From Bacteroidota bacterium (GTDB lineage: Bacteria > Bacteroidota > Ignavibacteria > Ignavibacteriales > Melioribacteraceae): 7,687 nt of DNA. The notes under the pieces are model-generated. The model was not told the DNA's origin, did not search any database, and worked only from the letters and a program-made list of their open reading frames with translations. A program made the position numbers and the translations under genes. Positions 6,749-7,687 of this stretch are shown here, piece by piece; within the stretch, counting starts at the first letter, position 1, and every line of letters begins with the position of its first letter. The stretch covers positions 1 to 7,687 of the forward strand of contig JAKAMS010000115.1 of assembly GCA_021812745.1 (NCBI GenBank), in the 5' to 3' direction.

Positions 6749-7687
6749 TTACTCATAACGTTTAACAATAACAGCGGAAGCTTCGCCGCCGCCAATACAA
6801 AGAGATGCTAATCCATATTTCGAATTTCTTCTTTTCATTTCGTAAAGAAGTGTGGTCATAATTCTCGCACCGCATGCACCAATAGGATGACCTAACGCAA
6901 TTGCGCCGCCGTTTACATTCACATTCTTTGTGGACAATCCCAGTAATTTGCTTACGGCTAGAGAGACCACGGCGAACGCTTCGTTAATTTCGAATAGATC
7001 AATGTCGTCCAATTTTAGTTTTGCTTTGCCTAATACATTATTGATTGCATCAGCCGGTGCAGTTGTAAATTGTATAGGAGCTTTTGCCGCAGAACTTTGC
7101 GCAACAATTTCCGCCAATGGTTTGTAACCCAGCTCTTTTGCTTTTTCTTCACTCATAATTAAAACTGCCGCTGCGCCATCATTAAGTTTAGATGAGTTTG
7201 CCGCAGTTACAATTCCATTTTTATCGAACGCAGGACGCAGTGTAGAAATTTTTTCAAAATTAACTTTTTCCGGTTCTTCGTCTTTTGATATTACTACTTC
7301 CCCGCCTTTAGATTTAATTTTTACTCCAACGATCTCATCATTAAATTTTCCTTCCTTCTGTGCGTTAATAGCTCTCTGATATGATAGAACTGCAAACTCA
7401 TCCAATTGCTCTCGTGTAAAGCTAAAATCCTTTGCACAAGATTCAGCGCAATTACCCATGTGAATATTATTATAAACATCTGTAAGACCATCAACCAAAA
7501 TAGAATCGAGGATTGTCGAGTTGCCTAAGCGATAACCATTACGAGCATTTGATAATAAGTATGGCGCGTTGGACATGCTCTCCATTCCGCCGGCGATAAT
7601 AATATCTGCGTCACCGCACATAATAGACTGATGAGCTAACATAATCGCCTTCAAACCGCTGCCGCACATTTTATTGATAGTTAAACA
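6749..7687 (-). CDS. Thiolase (acetyl-CoA C-acetyltransferase family), N-terminus beyond the window edge
   Basis: A thiolase that condenses two acyl-CoA to 3-ketoacyl-CoA plus CoA, or cleaves it in reverse. The frame stays open to the right edge; the Met codon at 7669 is internal, because the codons before it read CLTINK and continue the family motif up to the nucleophilic Cys in KMCGSGLKA (codon 7664-7666). About 80 N-terminal residues are therefore outside; 312 are visible against a usual total of about 392. Counting from that Met as 1: GGMESMS (27-33), TAANSSKLNDGAAA (155-168), NEAFAV (229-234), GHPIGACG (260-267) with the active-site His261, and CIGGGEAS (291-298) with the second catalytic Cys291. 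The set is intact. Choice between biosynthetic acetoacetyl-CoA thiolase and degradative 3-ketoacyl-CoA thiolase cannot be made from sequence. It is the upstream gene of the minus block, 50 bases before the pdxB ATG. Confidence 0.95.
   Translation of the reverse strand, partial: CLTINKMCGSGLKAIMLAHQSIMCGDADIIIAGGMESMSNAPYLLSNARNGYRLGNSTILDSILVDGLTDVYNNIHMGNCAESCAKDFSFTREQLDEFAVLSYQRAINAQKEGKFNDEIVGVKIKSKGGEVVISKDEEPEKVNFEKISTLRPAFDKNGIVTAANSSKLNDGAAAVLIMSEEKAKELGYKPLAEIVAQSSAAKAPIQFTTAPADAINNVLGKAKLKLDDIDLFEINEAFAVVSLAVSKLLGLSTKNVNVNGGAIALGHPIGACGARIMTTLLYEMKRRNSKYGLASLCIGGGEASAVIVKRYE

Noticed and set aside
1..7687. A defence system, mobile element, CRISPR array or biosynthetic cluster
   Set aside because: All genes are accounted for by housekeeping or common accessory metabolic families. 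No direct repeat array, transposase, integrase, toxin-antitoxin pair or tRNA-like structure was seen on either strand.

Overview
The window is ordinary chromosomal metabolic DNA. It is AT-rich, densely coding, and carries seven genes in two blocks that converge near 3416-3505. Gene content and style suggest a member of the Bacteroidota/Ignavibacteriota side of the tree: an Asp-box lipoprotein of the Ycf48-like kind, a PdxB-type vitamin B6 enzyme, and mostly weak or absent Shine-Dalgarno sites. This placement is an inference from protein style; there is no rRNA or other marker gene here. No mobile element, CRISPR array, tRNA or rRNA was seen, and no stretch over about 120 bases lacks a gene.

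Plus-strand block (1-3415). It opens with the last 75 codons of a polytopic membrane protein cut by the window edge, probably the end of a GT-C-type glycosyltransferase. After a 116-base gap come three genes separated by only 30 and 40 bases: a six-Asp-box beta-propeller lipoprotein, a D-amino acid aminotransferase (PLP enzyme, fold type IV), and an old yellow enzyme of the YqjM/XenA class. A good hairpin followed by a T-rich stretch lies just after the last gene and probably ends this unit.

Minus-strand block (3506-7687). Read from the right edge leftwards it holds a thiolase missing its first ~80 residues at the window edge, a 4-phosphoerythronate dehydrogenase (pdxB), and a full-length transketolase (tkt). 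The gaps of about 50 bases allow co-transcription but do not prove it.

Transketolase makes or consumes erythrose-4-phosphate. PdxB acts on 4-phosphoerythronate, which is made from erythrose-4-phosphate on the DXP-dependent route to pyridoxal phosphate. The two neighbours are therefore linked by metabolism, and the aminotransferase across the convergent junction uses the end product. The thiolase (acyl-CoA metabolism) and the old yellow enzyme (alkene/enone reduction) have no evident link to this.

I found no convincing new biological system. The findings are modest: the tkt-pdxB pairing, the placement of a D-amino acid enzyme behind a surface lipoprotein, an altered active-site loop in that enzyme, and a start-codon correction for pdxB.
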